This document shows positions 30,569-40,276 of a stretch of DNA of 41,881 nt, one piece after another. This DNA is from Vulcanimicrobiota bacterium (GTDB lineage: Bacteria; Vulcanimicrobiota; Xenobia; Xenobiales; JADMJV01): the NCBI GenBank assembly GCA_017307785.1, contig JAFKGI010000059.1, forward strand, positions 1 through 41,881. Direction: 5' to 3'. Below the pieces are notes generated by a model. That model was not told where the DNA came from, did no database searches, and worked only from the letters and a program-made list of their open reading frames with translations. Made by a program: the position numbers and the translations under genes. Positions within the stretch are counted from its first letter, which is position 1. Every line of letters begins with the position of its first letter.

Positions 30569-30605
30569 TTTCTTCACCTCCTCGTCACAAACGAAAAGGT
30601 TTCGA

Positions 30606-33038
30606 CTAGCTGTTTAGGACCGCCATCGTGCCCAGGGACACTCCAAACTGCTCGTGGGCTCCCAGTTGGGCGCGGGCCTGGCTCGGCTCCAGACGGCCTT
30701 CCAGCACTTCCTTGTAGATCCGCAAAACCGTTCTGGTCTCTTCGTAGGATTCGCGCACGAACTCGACCCGGAAGCGCCGCACCCCTAGTTGCAGCAAGCG
30801 GGGAATCAAGCTGACGCAGCTCTGAGCGGCGCCGTTGAAAACCGTGTTGCGACATCCCACGTCGACGATGACGGGATGGCGAATCTGCTTTCGGTCCTCC
30901 AACTCGACCAGATGCTTTTCGCAGGGGCGGCCGCAATCGCGATAATCGTGGCCATTGCTGAGCAGATGCGAATACACGCAATGTTCGGTGTGGAAAGTCG
31001 AGATATGGTGATGGACGGTCACCGCCAGGCGCGAAGCGGGAAAATGCTCGAGCAACTTTTCCAGTTGGATCTGATCCAGGTCGTGGGCAGCGGTAACAGT
31101 ATCCAGGCCCAGCCCGATCAACTCCGCGGCCGTGATGGAGTTGGTCACGTTCAAGGAAAAATCGCCATGCACCTGACCCGGCCGATGTTGAGAAAAGCCC
31201 GTGACAGCACCCCAATGACGAGCCAGGACCCAGTCGGGGTTGAGAGCACGCAGGCGCCGGTCATAACCCTCTTCGCCGGGCTTCTGCACGCGCACGGTGG
31301 CCAGGCCCACCTTGAGGCCGGCTTCGCGAGCGCGCGCCACCGCTCCGTTGAGTCCAACCAGTTCCATCCAGTCCAGCGTGACGCCGGGGCAGCCTTCGTC
31401 GATCACGGCCTGCAACTGTTCGGGAGTCCGGCACAGGGGCTCCAGGACCAGATCGGACTCGCGATGCTCCACCTGGACGCGAGCCACGACGCTGCCCTCG
31501 GCGGCCTTCTTGCCCAGAGCCTGGAGTTGCGGCTGCAGTGCGTCGCGCAGTTGCTGGCGCAAATGCTTGAGCGCGGAAACCGGCAGAAAGAGCCCCTCTT
31601 CGAGGGCGGAAGCATCCAGAGCTTTCAGTTCGAAAGAGCTATCTCCCCAACCACCCAGCTTGTCGAAAAGCCGATCGTGATCCAGTCCGCCGGAACGGGC
31701 TGGCTGCAACAATTCCTCGCTGGCGGCACCCACCTGGCCGTGAGGCCAGCGAACGAAGGCCTGGAGAGGCTCACCCAGTCGCCCCGACACGGTCATCTGC
31801 AGCGGCCAACGCTGCCAGACCGCTTTGGCCTGACGCTCGCGAGTCACCTGGGGGTCGCTGGTCACCCAGAGCTGATCCCCCACATGCACACGGCGCAAGT
31901 TGGGTCCTGGATTGCCAAACTGAAGCACCCACTGGTCTTGCTGCCGACTCACACCGAAGATCGGACCGCCTTGCTCCTGGTCTTGCTCGACCAGGCGCGC
32001 CTCGCGAAAGACCACTCCCATACCGGCCTCGGGAACGAAGTCGCTCTCGGCCCGCACCATCACCCGCGGAGAGCTGACCTGCTCGACCGTGCCCAACAGG
32101 ATGCCCTGATGGCGAGGGGTGCGTCCGTCGACCAGCGCCTGATGATCGCTGCCAAAGAAAAAGCCGGGCCCGATCCCCCGCGAGTAGGCGAGCTGGAGAT
32201 TGCGCGTGCGCTGGCTGCGCACTTCGGCCGGAACCTGGTCCAACCAGGCGCGCACGGCGCGAACCGCGTGAAAAACATAATCAGCGTCCTTCTGGCGCCC
32301 CTCGATCTTGAGAGTGTGCACACCCAACCGCACCAGCTGCTCGATCGCCTCATAGCCGCCCAAATCCTGAGGACTGAGCAAGTAGGCCTGGTCTCCGAGC
32401 GGCTTGGTCACACCGTCGACGACAAGATCATAGGGATGGCGACAAGCCTGAGCGCACTGACCTCGGTTGGCGGAGCGGCCGCCCCAGGCTTCGCTGGAGA
32501 GGCACTGACCACTCCAGGACATACACAGGGCACCGGCGATGAAGACTTCCATCTCCACCCCGCCGGTGTCGCCGCCGGCAAACTTTTCGATCTCCTGGAC
32601 CGACAGTTCGCGGGGCAACACCACCCGCGTGACGCCCCAGGAGCTGGCCAGTTGAGCGCCCTCGGGACTCGAGATGGTCATCTGCGTGCTGGCGTGAATC
32701 TCCAGTTCCGGGCTGATCTCGCGAGCCATCAGACAGACAGCCGGGTCCTGCACGATCAAAGCATCCACACCGGCTCGGGCAGCGGCCCGAATGATGCGCT
32801 CGACGGCCTCCAGTTCGCTCTCGAAAATCAAGACATTCAGCGTCAGATAGGCGCGAGCGCGAGCCGCATGGATTTGCTCGACGATCTCGGCCAGGCCGTC
32901 GAGGGGAAAGTTGTTGGCTCGGGCGCGGGCGTTGAAGCCTTCGTCCAATCCGAAATAACAGGCGTCGGCGCCGGCCTTGAGAGCGGCCTCCAGGGCTTCG
33001 CGACTACCGGCCGGGGCTAGAATTTCTGGGCGTTGCAT
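30606..33038 (-). CDS. U32-family protein with DUF3656, RlhA-like
   Basis: 810 residues. N-terminal U32 domain (LAPAGSREALEAALKAGADACYFG) with the four cysteines of the family, Cys172, Cys179, Cys195 and Cys199 (CMSWSGQC and GQCAQAC), which in studied members hold an iron-sulfur cluster. A DUF3656-type middle and a second U32-like half follow, with more Cys near the end (HTEHCVY, DYRDCGRPCEKH). E. coli RlhA, of this family, is required for 23S rRNA C2501 hydroxylation; others act on tRNA or ubiquinone. The long form, above 800 residues, is seen in cyanobacteria and relatives. It lies 9 bases downstream of the dsbD-like gene. Confidence 0.9.
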   Translation of the reverse strand: MQRPEILAPAGSREALEAALKAGADACYFGLDEGFNARARANNFPLDGLAEIVEQIHAARARAYLTLNVLIFESELEAVERIIRAAARAGVDALIVQDPAVCLMAREISPELEIHASTQMTISSPEGAQLASSWGVTRVVLPRELSVQEIEKFAGGDTGGVEMEVFIAGALCMSWSGQCLSSEAWGGRSANRGQCAQACRHPYDLVVDGVTKPLGDQAYLLSPQDLGGYEAIEQLVRLGVHTLKIEGRQKDADYVFHAVRAVRAWLDQVPAEVRSQRTRNLQLAYSRGIGPGFFFGSDHQALVDGRTPRHQGILLGTVEQVSSPRVMVRAESDFVPEAGMGVVFREARLVEQDQEQGGPIFGVSRQQDQWVLQFGNPGPNLRRVHVGDQLWVTSDPQVTRERQAKAVWQRWPLQMTVSGRLGEPLQAFVRWPHGQVGAASEELLQPARSGGLDHDRLFDKLGGWGDSSFELKALDASALEEGLFLPVSALKHLRQQLRDALQPQLQALGKKAAEGSVVARVQVEHRESDLVLEPLCRTPEQLQAVIDEGCPGVTLDWMELVGLNGAVARAREAGLKVGLATVRVQKPGEEGYDRRLRALNPDWVLARHWGAVTGFSQHRPGQVHGDFSLNVTNSITAAELIGLGLDTVTAAHDLDQIQLEKLLEHFPASRLAVTVHHHISTFHTEHCVYSHLLSNGHDYRDCGRPCEKHLVELEDRKQIRHPVIVDVGCRNTVFNGAAQSCVSLIPRLLQLGVRRFRVEFVRESYEETRTVLRIYKEVLEGRLEPSQARAQLGAHEQFGVSLGTMAVLNS

Positions 33039-33047
33039 ACTCTTCTT

Positions 33048-35099
33048 TTACCCGTTCAGGGCACTCTTAACAATCGCGGGCGTAATGGCTTCCGGCAAAG
33101 GCCGGGGCTCTCCGCCGGCCGGATAGAACACATAGAACGGCACACCGGTTCGGCCGAAGCCGGCCAGGAACTTTCCGATGGTTTCATCGCGCTGCGTCCA
33201 GTCCGCCTTCAAAGTGACGACCTTACCGCTCTTGAAGGCTTCGATGACCGAAGCTTCCGAGAGAGTCAGCTTCTCGTTGACTTTGCAGTTGATGCACCAG
33301 GCGGCCGTGAAATCGATGAAGACGGGCTTGCCTTCTTTGCGCAGCTCTTCCAGCTTCTCGGGGGTGAACGGCTCCCAGGTGAGACCGTTCTCGGAGTGAG
33401 CCACTTGCACATGGGCGCTGTGCCCGTAGTCGGAAGAATGGGCTACCGCGGCCGCACCACCTACGCCCACCAGACCAAAAAGGGCGGCCGCCAGCTTGCC
33501 CTTCCAGCGCACAGCCGACTCGGGACTGTAGCCCCAGCGTCCGAACACCCAGGCTCCCAGCGACATGATGACCAGGCCTCCCATCACCAGACCGAGACCT
33601 TCAGCCGACAACAGGTTGGCCAGAATATAGACGAACCAGACCATGGCACCCAACATGGGGAAGCCCATGGCGATCTTGAACGATTCCATCCAGGCTCCGG
33701 GCCGGGGCAACCAGCGTCGCGTGGCCGGCACCCCGCACAGCAGCAGGTAGGGAAAGGCGATTCCCAGGCCCAGCACGGTGAAGACCAGGAAGGCAACCGG
33801 GCCCGGTTGGGTGACGGCATAGCCCAACACCGCTCCCATAAAGGGGCCGGTGCAGGGCGTGGCCGAGACAGTGGCCACGATACCGCTCCAAAAAGATTCC
33901 GAATAACCCTTCTTGCCTTCCGCCAGGGAGCCCAACTGCGTCAGGCCCTCCCCCACTTCGAACAACCCGAACAGGTTCAGGGCGATACCTAAAAACAAGG
34001 TCGCCAGCAGAGTTACAAAAAGCGGCGACTGCATCTGATAGCCCCAGCCCAGGCTACTGGTACCACTGGTGACCAACAGCAGGGGGGCGGCGATGGCCCA
34101 AATGGAGACCAGGACGCCGGCCGTGTAGACCCACCCCTGCACCCAGTGGGCCTGAGGGCCGTCCTGATTCTGGCGGACCAGACTTAACGCCTTAAGGCTG
34201 AGCACCGGAAAGACGCAGGGCATCAAGTTCAAGATCATGCCGGCTACAAAGCCCCCAAGCAAGGCACTCCAGAAACTCACTCCGCCAGCGGACGGCGCCA
34301 GCGGACCGGCCGTATTCAGCGGTTTATCGGGCGCTTTCGCATCAATAGGAACGTCCACCAGCAGGCCTTTGCGCTGGCCGCCTTGCTCGATGGCCAGGAC
34401 TCCCTGCAAGCGCTGGTCCTTCTCGTGAACGGGAATCTCCAGACCTTTGCCGGCCTGCCACACGGGAGCCCCGTCAAAGTTGGCCTCGGCGCTGTCGGCG
34501 AAAAAGTCGGCCTTGTCGCCCGCCTCTCCGGGGTATTCCAGGAAGGCCTTCTGGGGGCCCACTCGCCAGGAGCGAAGCTCGATGTTGCCGGTCGATTGCG
34601 GAAGTTCGTTGGCCGACTTCTGGAAGAGAGCGGTTGGCACGCTGGCTTCGGGCAGCTCCAGCTCGACCTTGGCTTTGCCGGGAATGCAGCTCTCGGAACA
34701 GGCCAGCCACTCCACCTCGGCACCCAGCTTGACCGGCTCCCCTTTGTAGTCGGCCGGGACGGAAACCTTGGTCGTCAGCAGCACTTCTTTCTCATAAACG
34801 AACTGCTGGAGATCGGCGATGACCAGACGTTGAGGCACGGGCCAGGTCATGTCCGCGCCGGCGGTCCAGCCCTTGGGCAGATTCCACTTGAAGCGCGGCG
34901 CGTAGCCGGTGGCGCCGGGATTCTTCCAATAGACGTGCCAATGCTCGTCCATCTTGAAATGGACGCCCACCTCGAGGGACTGCCCCGCTACCGGGGTGCC
35001 GGGTTGTGCCACCAGATCCACTTCGACGTGGCCATTGCGCACGGGCTTGGCCCCGACCAGGCCGGTCAGCAACAACAGGAAGACAATTGCAAATCTCAT
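33048..35099 (-). CDS. DsbD/ScsB-like thiol:disulfide interchange protein
   Basis: 683 residues from ATG 35099 (GGAGGG upstream), the start overlapping the kinase-like gene stop as ATGA. Signal peptide about 1-17, periplasmic DsbD-alpha/ScsB-like domain with Cys134 and Cys138 (LACSESC), then about eight membrane helices with the redox cysteines in LMPCVFP and ATPCTGP, then a periplasmic thioredoxin domain with CINC (Cys602/Cys605). It carries electrons from cytoplasmic thioredoxin across the membrane to reduce periplasmic disulfides. All three pairs of cysteines are present. Confidence 0.93.
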   Translation of the reverse strand: MRFAIVFLLLLTGLVGAKPVRNGHVEVDLVAQPGTPVAGQSLEVGVHFKMDEHWHVYWKNPGATGYAPRFKWNLPKGWTAGADMTWPVPQRLVIADLQQFVYEKEVLLTTKVSVPADYKGEPVKLGAEVEWLACSESCIPGKAKVELELPEASVPTALFQKSANELPQSTGNIELRSWRVGPQKAFLEYPGEAGDKADFFADSAEANFDGAPVWQAGKGLEIPVHEKDQRLQGVLAIEQGGQRKGLLVDVPIDAKAPDKPLNTAGPLAPSAGGVSFWSALLGGFVAGMILNLMPCVFPVLSLKALSLVRQNQDGPQAHWVQGWVYTAGVLVSIWAIAAPLLLVTSGTSSLGWGYQMQSPLFVTLLATLFLGIALNLFGLFEVGEGLTQLGSLAEGKKGYSESFWSGIVATVSATPCTGPFMGAVLGYAVTQPGPVAFLVFTVLGLGIAFPYLLLCGVPATRRWLPRPGAWMESFKIAMGFPMLGAMVWFVYILANLLSAEGLGLVMGGLVIMSLGAWVFGRWGYSPESAVRWKGKLAAALFGLVGVGGAAAVAHSSDYGHSAHVQVAHSENGLTWEPFTPEKLEELRKEGKPVFIDFTAAWCINCKVNEKLTLSEASVIEAFKSGKVVTLKADWTQRDETIGKFLAGFGRTGVPFYVFYPAGGEPRPLPEAITPAIVKSALNG

Positions 35100-37468
35100 C
35101 GTCCCTCCAATTCCGTCCAACCGGTAGGAGTTCCGGCCGGCTGCGGGGTTTTGCCGGGAGCCAGCCGCAGAGCCAGCGCTGAAGCCAGCGCCTCACCCTG
35201 TTCGAATCCGCTCTGTTGAGCGACCTGACGAGCCTCCTGCAGCAGTTCGCCCAGCGGCCGCCCGCCGCTGAACCAGCCGCGCAGCTGAAAGACGACGCGC
35301 AAAAGCAGGTTCTCGACCCAGCGCGGCGGATCGTCTTCCAGGTCATCTTCCAGAGATAGCTGCAAATACCACATCGCTTCTTCGGCGCGTCCCTGAGAGG
35401 CCAACAAGGTGGCCAGGAAATGACGGGGGCCGGAAGCCGGGCTTAGACCCACCCAGCCGAAATGATACCAGGGGCCGGGGAAAATGCGTTCCACAGTGGA
35501 GGAGGCCGCCTTCTGACAGCGCTTCATCCAGCCCCGTGCCAGTTCCCATTCTTCGGCCTCGCAGGCCAGCAGCAGGCACTGGGTCAGGGTGCGCAGCAGG
35601 GACCGCGTATCCCCGGCCAGTTCATAATAATCGGCAGCCCTTTGCCAGTCCGGCGATCCCGACTGGGGGAATTCCAGGAAGGCTCCCACCAGACCAGCCA
35701 GACGCTTGGAACGGCGCCGATCCACCAGTGCCTGGGCGGCTTGCCAGCGGGCCCGGTGGGTGAAGCGATGGCTGGCGACCCCCGCTTCCCAACCTTCCTG
35801 CACCCATCCCAGTCGCACCAACTGGTCCAACAGTTGGTCCAGCTGAGCTTCTTCTCCCAGGTAGAGCGACTTGACCAGATTGTAGGGAAAGCGCACGCCC
35901 ACCACCGAGGCCACGGCCAGAAACTCCGAGGCGGCCTCCCCCAAATCGCTCAATTCGCGGGTCAACCAGGACTGCAGATCGACTTCCAACTGAGCAGGCG
36001 GCGGAGTCCAGCGGGCCGAGGGACCATCCACGGCCAGGTAGGTCCCCTCCACTTTCTCCAGCAGCAGGCCCAGAAACAGCGGGTTACCGCCGCTAATGCG
36101 ATGCAACCAGGTGGCGGCTTCCGGAGGAGGGGGCGACCACAGTCGCTCTTCGATCAGACGAGCGCACGATTCGCGCGAGAGACCCTGCACCTGCAACTCC
36201 CCGGTGAGCCGGGGGCGGAAAGTATCCCGTGGCGCATCCTGGCTGACCAGAATGAGGAGCACGGGAGTGCGCCGGGCTGCCTCCGACCAGTCGGCCAATA
36301 AGCCCCAAAGGCTATCGTCCGACTGCTCGAAACCCGAGATGACGCAAATGCGAGGTCGTTGCTGCGACCATTCCTGCAGGCGGGTCGCATCCGGATAAAA
36401 GCGCATAGCCGGGTGCTGAACCCAGTCCACCCAGTGCAGGGGACGAGCGTCGCCCGGCTCCAGCTCGACCCACTCGACTTCCCGCCCCGCCTGACGACGC
36501 ACGTGCTGCAGCAGGTGAGCCTTGCCCACGCCGCTGTCGCCCCAGACCCAAAGGCAGTTGCCCTCTCCCATGGCCAGGTGCCCGAGAAATCCGCCGAGAT
36601 ATTCCAACTCCCGCTCTCGGCCGAGCAGCGGCGAAAGCACGGCCGGCATGCTTGGTCCGCGACTGGGGCGGCGACGCACCAGCGAGAGCACATCCTGAGC
36701 GCTGGCCGGGCGGTCGTTGGCGTGCTTGGAGAGCAAGCGTCGCACCAACCGGTCCAGCCAGGTAGGCACCGAGCGGGGCAGGTTCGAGAGCGGCACCGGC
36801 TGTTGGTGCAGATGGCTGAGCAACATCTGAGCATTGGTGGGCGCCAGAAAGGGCGGTCCACCGGCGGCCAGATGATAGAGGATGGCTCCCAGGGCATAGA
36901 GGTCGCTGCGGCCATCGCCGCGCTCTCCCAGAACCTGCTCCGGGCTCAAATAAGCCAGGGCCAGTGGCGAGCGTCCGATCTGGTCATCCAGTCGAGCCGA
37001 GAGACCGAAGTCCAGGATCATCGGTCTCCCCGTGCCGTCCACCAGAATGTGATCCGGCTTGAGGGCGCGGTGCGACACCTTGTGCGAATGAGCCAGGGAG
37101 AGCGCCTCCAGCACCGTCTCCAGTACCCCGGCCAGGAGCTCATAGTTGCGCCCCTGGGATTCGAACCAGTCGAGCAGCGAGAGGCCGTCGACGTGCTCAC
37201 AAACGAGAAAAGGGCTGCCCAGGAACTCACCGGCATCCAACGGACGCACGATGGCCGGATGGCGCAGTTTCTGGCCCAGCTCCAGTTCGCGCCGAAAGCG
37301 CACGGAAAGCGAGCGACTGTTGGCCTGGTCGACCGAATGGGCCAACTTGAGGGTTACCTGCTGCTGACTCTGCAGGTCATGGGCCAGATAAACGTTGCCC
37401 AGATTGCCTTTTCCCAGCAACGCGTCCAGGCGATAGCGCCCGGCCACGGTAACCCCTAAAGAACTCAC
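35096..37468 (-). CDS. Hanks pseudokinase fused to AAA/STAND-like ATPase
   Basis: 790 residues; GTG 37468, directly after the secF stop. Residues 10-265 have a kinase fold: LGKGNLGNVY loop, Lys41 (VTLK), Glu61, DFG (153-155), APE-like SPEQ. The HRD catalytic motif reads HRALKPDH: the catalytic Asp is Ala135 and the Mg-binding Asn is His140, so phosphotransfer should be lost. From about 280 a STAND-like NTPase begins (LLGRERELEYL) with Walker A GDSGVGKA (310-317), where the usual Thr/Ser is Ala, and Walker B RICVISGF (372-380), with no acidic residue. A helical, TPR-like C-terminal half follows. It may be a scaffold or sensor for the secretion/redox genes beside it. It overlaps the dsbD-like gene (ATGA). 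Confidence 0.85.
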   Translation of the reverse strand: MSSLGVTVAGRYRLDALLGKGNLGNVYLAHDLQSQQQVTLKLAHSVDQANSRSLSVRFRRELELGQKLRHPAIVRPLDAGEFLGSPFLVCEHVDGLSLLDWFESQGRNYELLAGVLETVLEALSLAHSHKVSHRALKPDHILVDGTGRPMILDFGLSARLDDQIGRSPLALAYLSPEQVLGERGDGRSDLYALGAILYHLAAGGPPFLAPTNAQMLLSHLHQQPVPLSNLPRSVPTWLDRLVRRLLSKHANDRPASAQDVLSLVRRRPSRGPSMPAVLSPLLGRERELEYLGGFLGHLAMGEGNCLWVWGDSGVGKAHLLQHVRRQAGREVEWVELEPGDARPLHWVDWVQHPAMRFYPDATRLQEWSQQRPRICVISGFEQSDDSLWGLLADWSEAARRTPVLLILVSQDAPRDTFRPRLTGELQVQGLSRESCARLIEERLWSPPPPEAATWLHRISGGNPLFLGLLLEKVEGTYLAVDGPSARWTPPPAQLEVDLQSWLTRELSDLGEAASEFLAVASVVGVRFPYNLVKSLYLGEEAQLDQLLDQLVRLGWVQEGWEAGVASHRFTHRARWQAAQALVDRRRSKRLAGLVGAFLEFPQSGSPDWQRAADYYELAGDTRSLLRTLTQCLLLACEAEEWELARGWMKRCQKAASSTVERIFPGPWYHFGWVGLSPASGPRHFLATLLASQGRAEEAMWYLQLSLEDDLEDDPPRWVENLLLRVVFQLRGWFSGGRPLGELLQEARQVAQQSGFEQGEALASALALRLAPGKTPQPAGTPTGWTELEGR

Positions 37469-38614
37469 CTACAGCTTGCGGCGCTGGCCACGAGTGCGGC
37501 GCCGCTTGGCCCCGTCATCGGTGCCGGTTTCCTGGTAGACCGGCTCCACGTCGGCGGGAGCAGTGGTGTAGCTGACCTGCGCTTTGGGAGCGCTCTTGAA
37601 GTATTTGTCGATGATGACCAGCGTGGGGGCGGCCACGAACACCGAGGAGTAAGCGCCCGAAGCGATGCCCACCAGTAGCGCGTAGGCGAAGTTCTGCAGC
37701 GTGCTGCCGCCGAAGAAGTAGATAGCCACCAGAGTGATGAGAACGGTCAGAGTGGTGTTCACCGAGCGGCTCATGGTCTGGTTGACTGAGGTATTGACGA
37801 TTTCGGGGAAGGGCTTCTTGCCGCCGTAGAACTGGTCGTTTTCGCGGATGCGGTCGAAGATGACCACCGAGTCCATCACCGAGTACCCGGCCACGGTCAG
37901 TAGAGCGGCCACGAACGGCGAATCCAGCTGACGTCCGGCCAGCGAGAAGAGTCCGACCATAATGATGACGTCGTGCAGGATGGCCACGTTGGCGGCGATG
38001 CCATAGCGCCACTGCATACCGAAACGCAGGAAGATGTAGAAGCCTTGCACCAGCATGGCCACTCCCATCGCCAGGAAAGCGTGGTAGCGAAGTTCGCCGG
38101 TGACGGTGGGCCCGATGCTGGACGAACCAAGCTGCTTGAGATTGCCCAGCTTGCTGGCCAGGTGAGCCTCAAGAGCGGCCGGTTCTTTGTTTTCCAGCTG
38201 TTTGCCGCCCTCGGCGGTGGCCTGAGCGCGAGTGACGCGCACGACGATGCGCTGGTAGTCCTTGCCTTCTTCGTCTTTTTGCATGTTGGCGCCGACCTGG
38301 ACCATGCGATCCCCCAGCTCGGGGGATTTAAAGTCTTCCAGGGCCTTCTGCACGTCATCGGTGGTGACCAGTTTGGGCGAACCCAACTCCAAGATCGTGC
38401 CGCCGGTGAAGTCCAGACCGAAGTTCAAACCCTTGACCGACAACGAGCCGACGGCGACCAGCAACATCAGGGCGGAGATGGCAAAGTAGATCCCCATGTT
38501 GCCCATCAGGTTGCGCTGGCGATGGCGGAAGGAGCGGCCCCAGATAACGGCGGCCGTGAGAGCGACGATCCAGCAGATCAAGCCAAACCAGGAAAGTGGT
38601 GAGAGATTGAACAT
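37469..38614 (-). CDS. secF: Protein translocase subunit SecF
   Basis: 381 residues from ATG 38614 (GGAG upstream), one base after the secD stop; a longer frame inside secD is not used. Six membrane helices in the usual 1+5 layout, with the periplasmic P1 domain between. Signature segments: FGLDFTGGT, YSVMDSVVIFDRIREN, and TTLTVLITLVAIYFFGG. With SecD it pulls preproteins out of SecYEG on the periplasmic side using the proton gradient. The C-terminus ends in a basic KRRRTRGQRRKL. Confidence 0.96.
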   Translation of the reverse strand: MFNLSPLSWFGLICWIVALTAAVIWGRSFRHRQRNLMGNMGIYFAISALMLLVAVGSLSVKGLNFGLDFTGGTILELGSPKLVTTDDVQKALEDFKSPELGDRMVQVGANMQKDEEGKDYQRIVVRVTRAQATAEGGKQLENKEPAALEAHLASKLGNLKQLGSSSIGPTVTGELRYHAFLAMGVAMLVQGFYIFLRFGMQWRYGIAANVAILHDVIIMVGLFSLAGRQLDSPFVAALLTVAGYSVMDSVVIFDRIRENDQFYGGKKPFPEIVNTSVNQTMSRSVNTTLTVLITLVAIYFFGGSTLQNFAYALLVGIASGAYSSVFVAAPTLVIIDKYFKSAPKAQVSYTTAPADVEPVYQETGTDDGAKRRRTRGQRRKL

Positions 38615-38615
38615 G

Positions 38616-39920
38616 CTAGGCTCCAAACGTCTTTCGGTCTTGCACTTTGAGACCATAGAATGCGAAGTCGATCAGCGAGCGCGTGAAGAACACGGCCGTA
38701 ATCAAACTCCAGGCGGTGCCCACCAGTAGCGTCAAACCGAAGCCGCGAATGGTGGCCGAGCCGAAGATGTAGAGAATGAAGGCGCCCATCGCGGTGGTCA
38801 CGTGGCCGTCGAGAATCGAAGGCCAGGCTTTTTCGAAGCCGATGCTGATGGCCTGGGCCACCGGCTTGCCTTCCCAGAGTTCTTCCTTGAGCCGTTCAAA
38901 GATGAGAACGTTGGCGTCCACCGCCATACCGATGGAGAGGATGAAGCCGGCGATGCCGGGCAGAGTGAGCACGAATTCCAGGCCAGGAATGTTCATGCTG
39001 GCCAGACAGATGACGGTGTACACAACCAGCGCGATACTGGCGGTGAAGCCGGGCAATTTGTAGTAGCCAATCATGTAGATACAGACGCAGAACAGGCCCA
39101 TCGCACCGGCCGTCAAGCTATACTGCAGCGACTGGGCGCCCAGGGTGGGACTGACCGTGTAGGACTCCAGAACTTTGACATCCACCGGCAGGGAGCCGGC
39201 GCTGAGCAAGTTGGCCAGCTCGGTGGCTTCCTCCACGGCGGTGCGGTTCTTGCCCTCGTGGAGCGGATCCGGTCCACCGTTGATGTCGGTGATGACGCAG
39301 TTGCCGCCGGTGATGGGATTTTTTACGGTAGCCACCATCACTTCTTTGCCGTCGAAGTAAATGGCCATGCCCTGACCGACCAGACGGCGGGTCAACTCGC
39401 CGAACTGCTTGGCGGCGGCGCGATTGAGGGTGAAGCTGACTTCCCAGTTCGAGCCGGAGGTCATGGGCGCGGCGTGAGCGCCGGTGATGCCGGTGCCGTC
39501 CATGGCCGTCTTCCAGGTGGTCTGCTTGGTGACCGGATCGAAGCGCGGTTCTTTGATCTCCAAACGGGCCGCCTGACGAACCAGGTCTTCGGCCTTCTGC
39601 AGGTCGGTTTCTTCGGGAATCTCAACGATCAGGCGGTCCGGCGGCTCGGGGGTGACCACGATTTCCTTGGTGCCGTCGGGATTCAGGCGGCGCTGGAAGA
39701 CCAGTACGGCCTGCTCTTGTACGCGTTGGGTGACCTTAATGACCTCGCCCGTAATGGGGTCTTTCGCCTCCATCAGGCGCACCGCGATGTGCGAGCCGGA
39801 CTTCAAATCCAGGCCCAGCCTCAACTTCAGTTTATTGCTGCGCGGGTCCCAGATCATAAACAGGCAGGCCAGCGTAAATGCGGCCAACAACAGCACCCAA
39901 ATACCAGAATGTCGCTTCAT
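38616..39920 (-). CDS. secD: Protein translocase subunit SecD
   Basis: 434 residues; GAGGAA before ATG 39920. One N-terminal helix, a periplasmic P1 domain (LRLGLDLKSGSHI, then GTKEIVVTPEPPDRLIVEIP), then five helices with the conserved GMAVDANVLIFERLKEELW, the proton-path Asp being in MAVDAN. Shorter than the 600-residue enterobacterial protein, as in Bacillus-like or Thermus-like forms where P1 is smaller. No yajC is seen upstream. It is the first gene of the long minus-strand operon ending with U32 (and probably the GAF kinase). Confidence 0.96.
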   Translation of the reverse strand: MKRHSGIWVLLLAAFTLACLFMIWDPRSNKLKLRLGLDLKSGSHIAVRLMEAKDPITGEVIKVTQRVQEQAVLVFQRRLNPDGTKEIVVTPEPPDRLIVEIPEETDLQKAEDLVRQAARLEIKEPRFDPVTKQTTWKTAMDGTGITGAHAAPMTSGSNWEVSFTLNRAAAKQFGELTRRLVGQGMAIYFDGKEVMVATVKNPITGGNCVITDINGGPDPLHEGKNRTAVEEATELANLLSAGSLPVDVKVLESYTVSPTLGAQSLQYSLTAGAMGLFCVCIYMIGYYKLPGFTASIALVVYTVICLASMNIPGLEFVLTLPGIAGFILSIGMAVDANVLIFERLKEELWEGKPVAQAISIGFEKAWPSILDGHVTTAMGAFILYIFGSATIRGFGLTLLVGTAWSLITAVFFTRSLIDFAFYGLKVQDRKTFGA

Positions 39921-40075
39921 CGTCTCTTCCTCAGAAGGGGCCTCGCAGAACTCGACGGCCCCGACAAACTTGAACTTTCTTCCACACCCATGGATCGCTA
40001 AAGCCCTGTCTTTCCCCCAGGCGGCCGATCTTACACCTGCCAGGGTTTGCCGATCGCAATGAGAATTTCAAAATT

Positions 40076-40276
40076 ATGGAACTCGGACGCATCAAACCGG
40101 AACAACGAATGGCCTGCCCGGACTGCCGCAAACTTTTACCGGACTGGGGCCTGGAAGACTTTGAAAAAACTCCACGCTGCCCTCAGTGCGGAACCAAAGT
40201 GAAACTCCCGGACGAGGTCATGGAAAAGATGCGGGCCGCGCGCTACCTCGGTCGCAACCTCGACATCATGGGCTGA
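40076..40276 (+). CDS. Small zinc-ribbon protein
   Basis: 66 residues. Two CxxC pairs, Cys14/Cys17 (CPDC) and Cys35/Cys38 (CPQC), should bind one Zn; the spacing of 17 residues between them is that of a simple zinc ribbon. No catalytic domain is attached. The TGA overlaps the ATG of the nuclease gene by one base (TGATG), so it is translated with it. It may be a nucleic-acid-binding partner, but this is inference. Divergent from secD across 155 bases, in which I found no convincing promoter. Confidence 0.65.
   Translation: MELGRIKPEQRMACPDCRKLLPDWGLEDFEKTPRCPQCGTKVKLPDEVMEKMRAARYLGRNLDIMG

Noticed and set aside
30789..33020. 743-codon open frame antisense to the U32 gene
   Set aside because: Shadow of high-GC codon bias; composition rich in His/Gln/Gly with no domains, and the opposite strand has clear U32 conservation.
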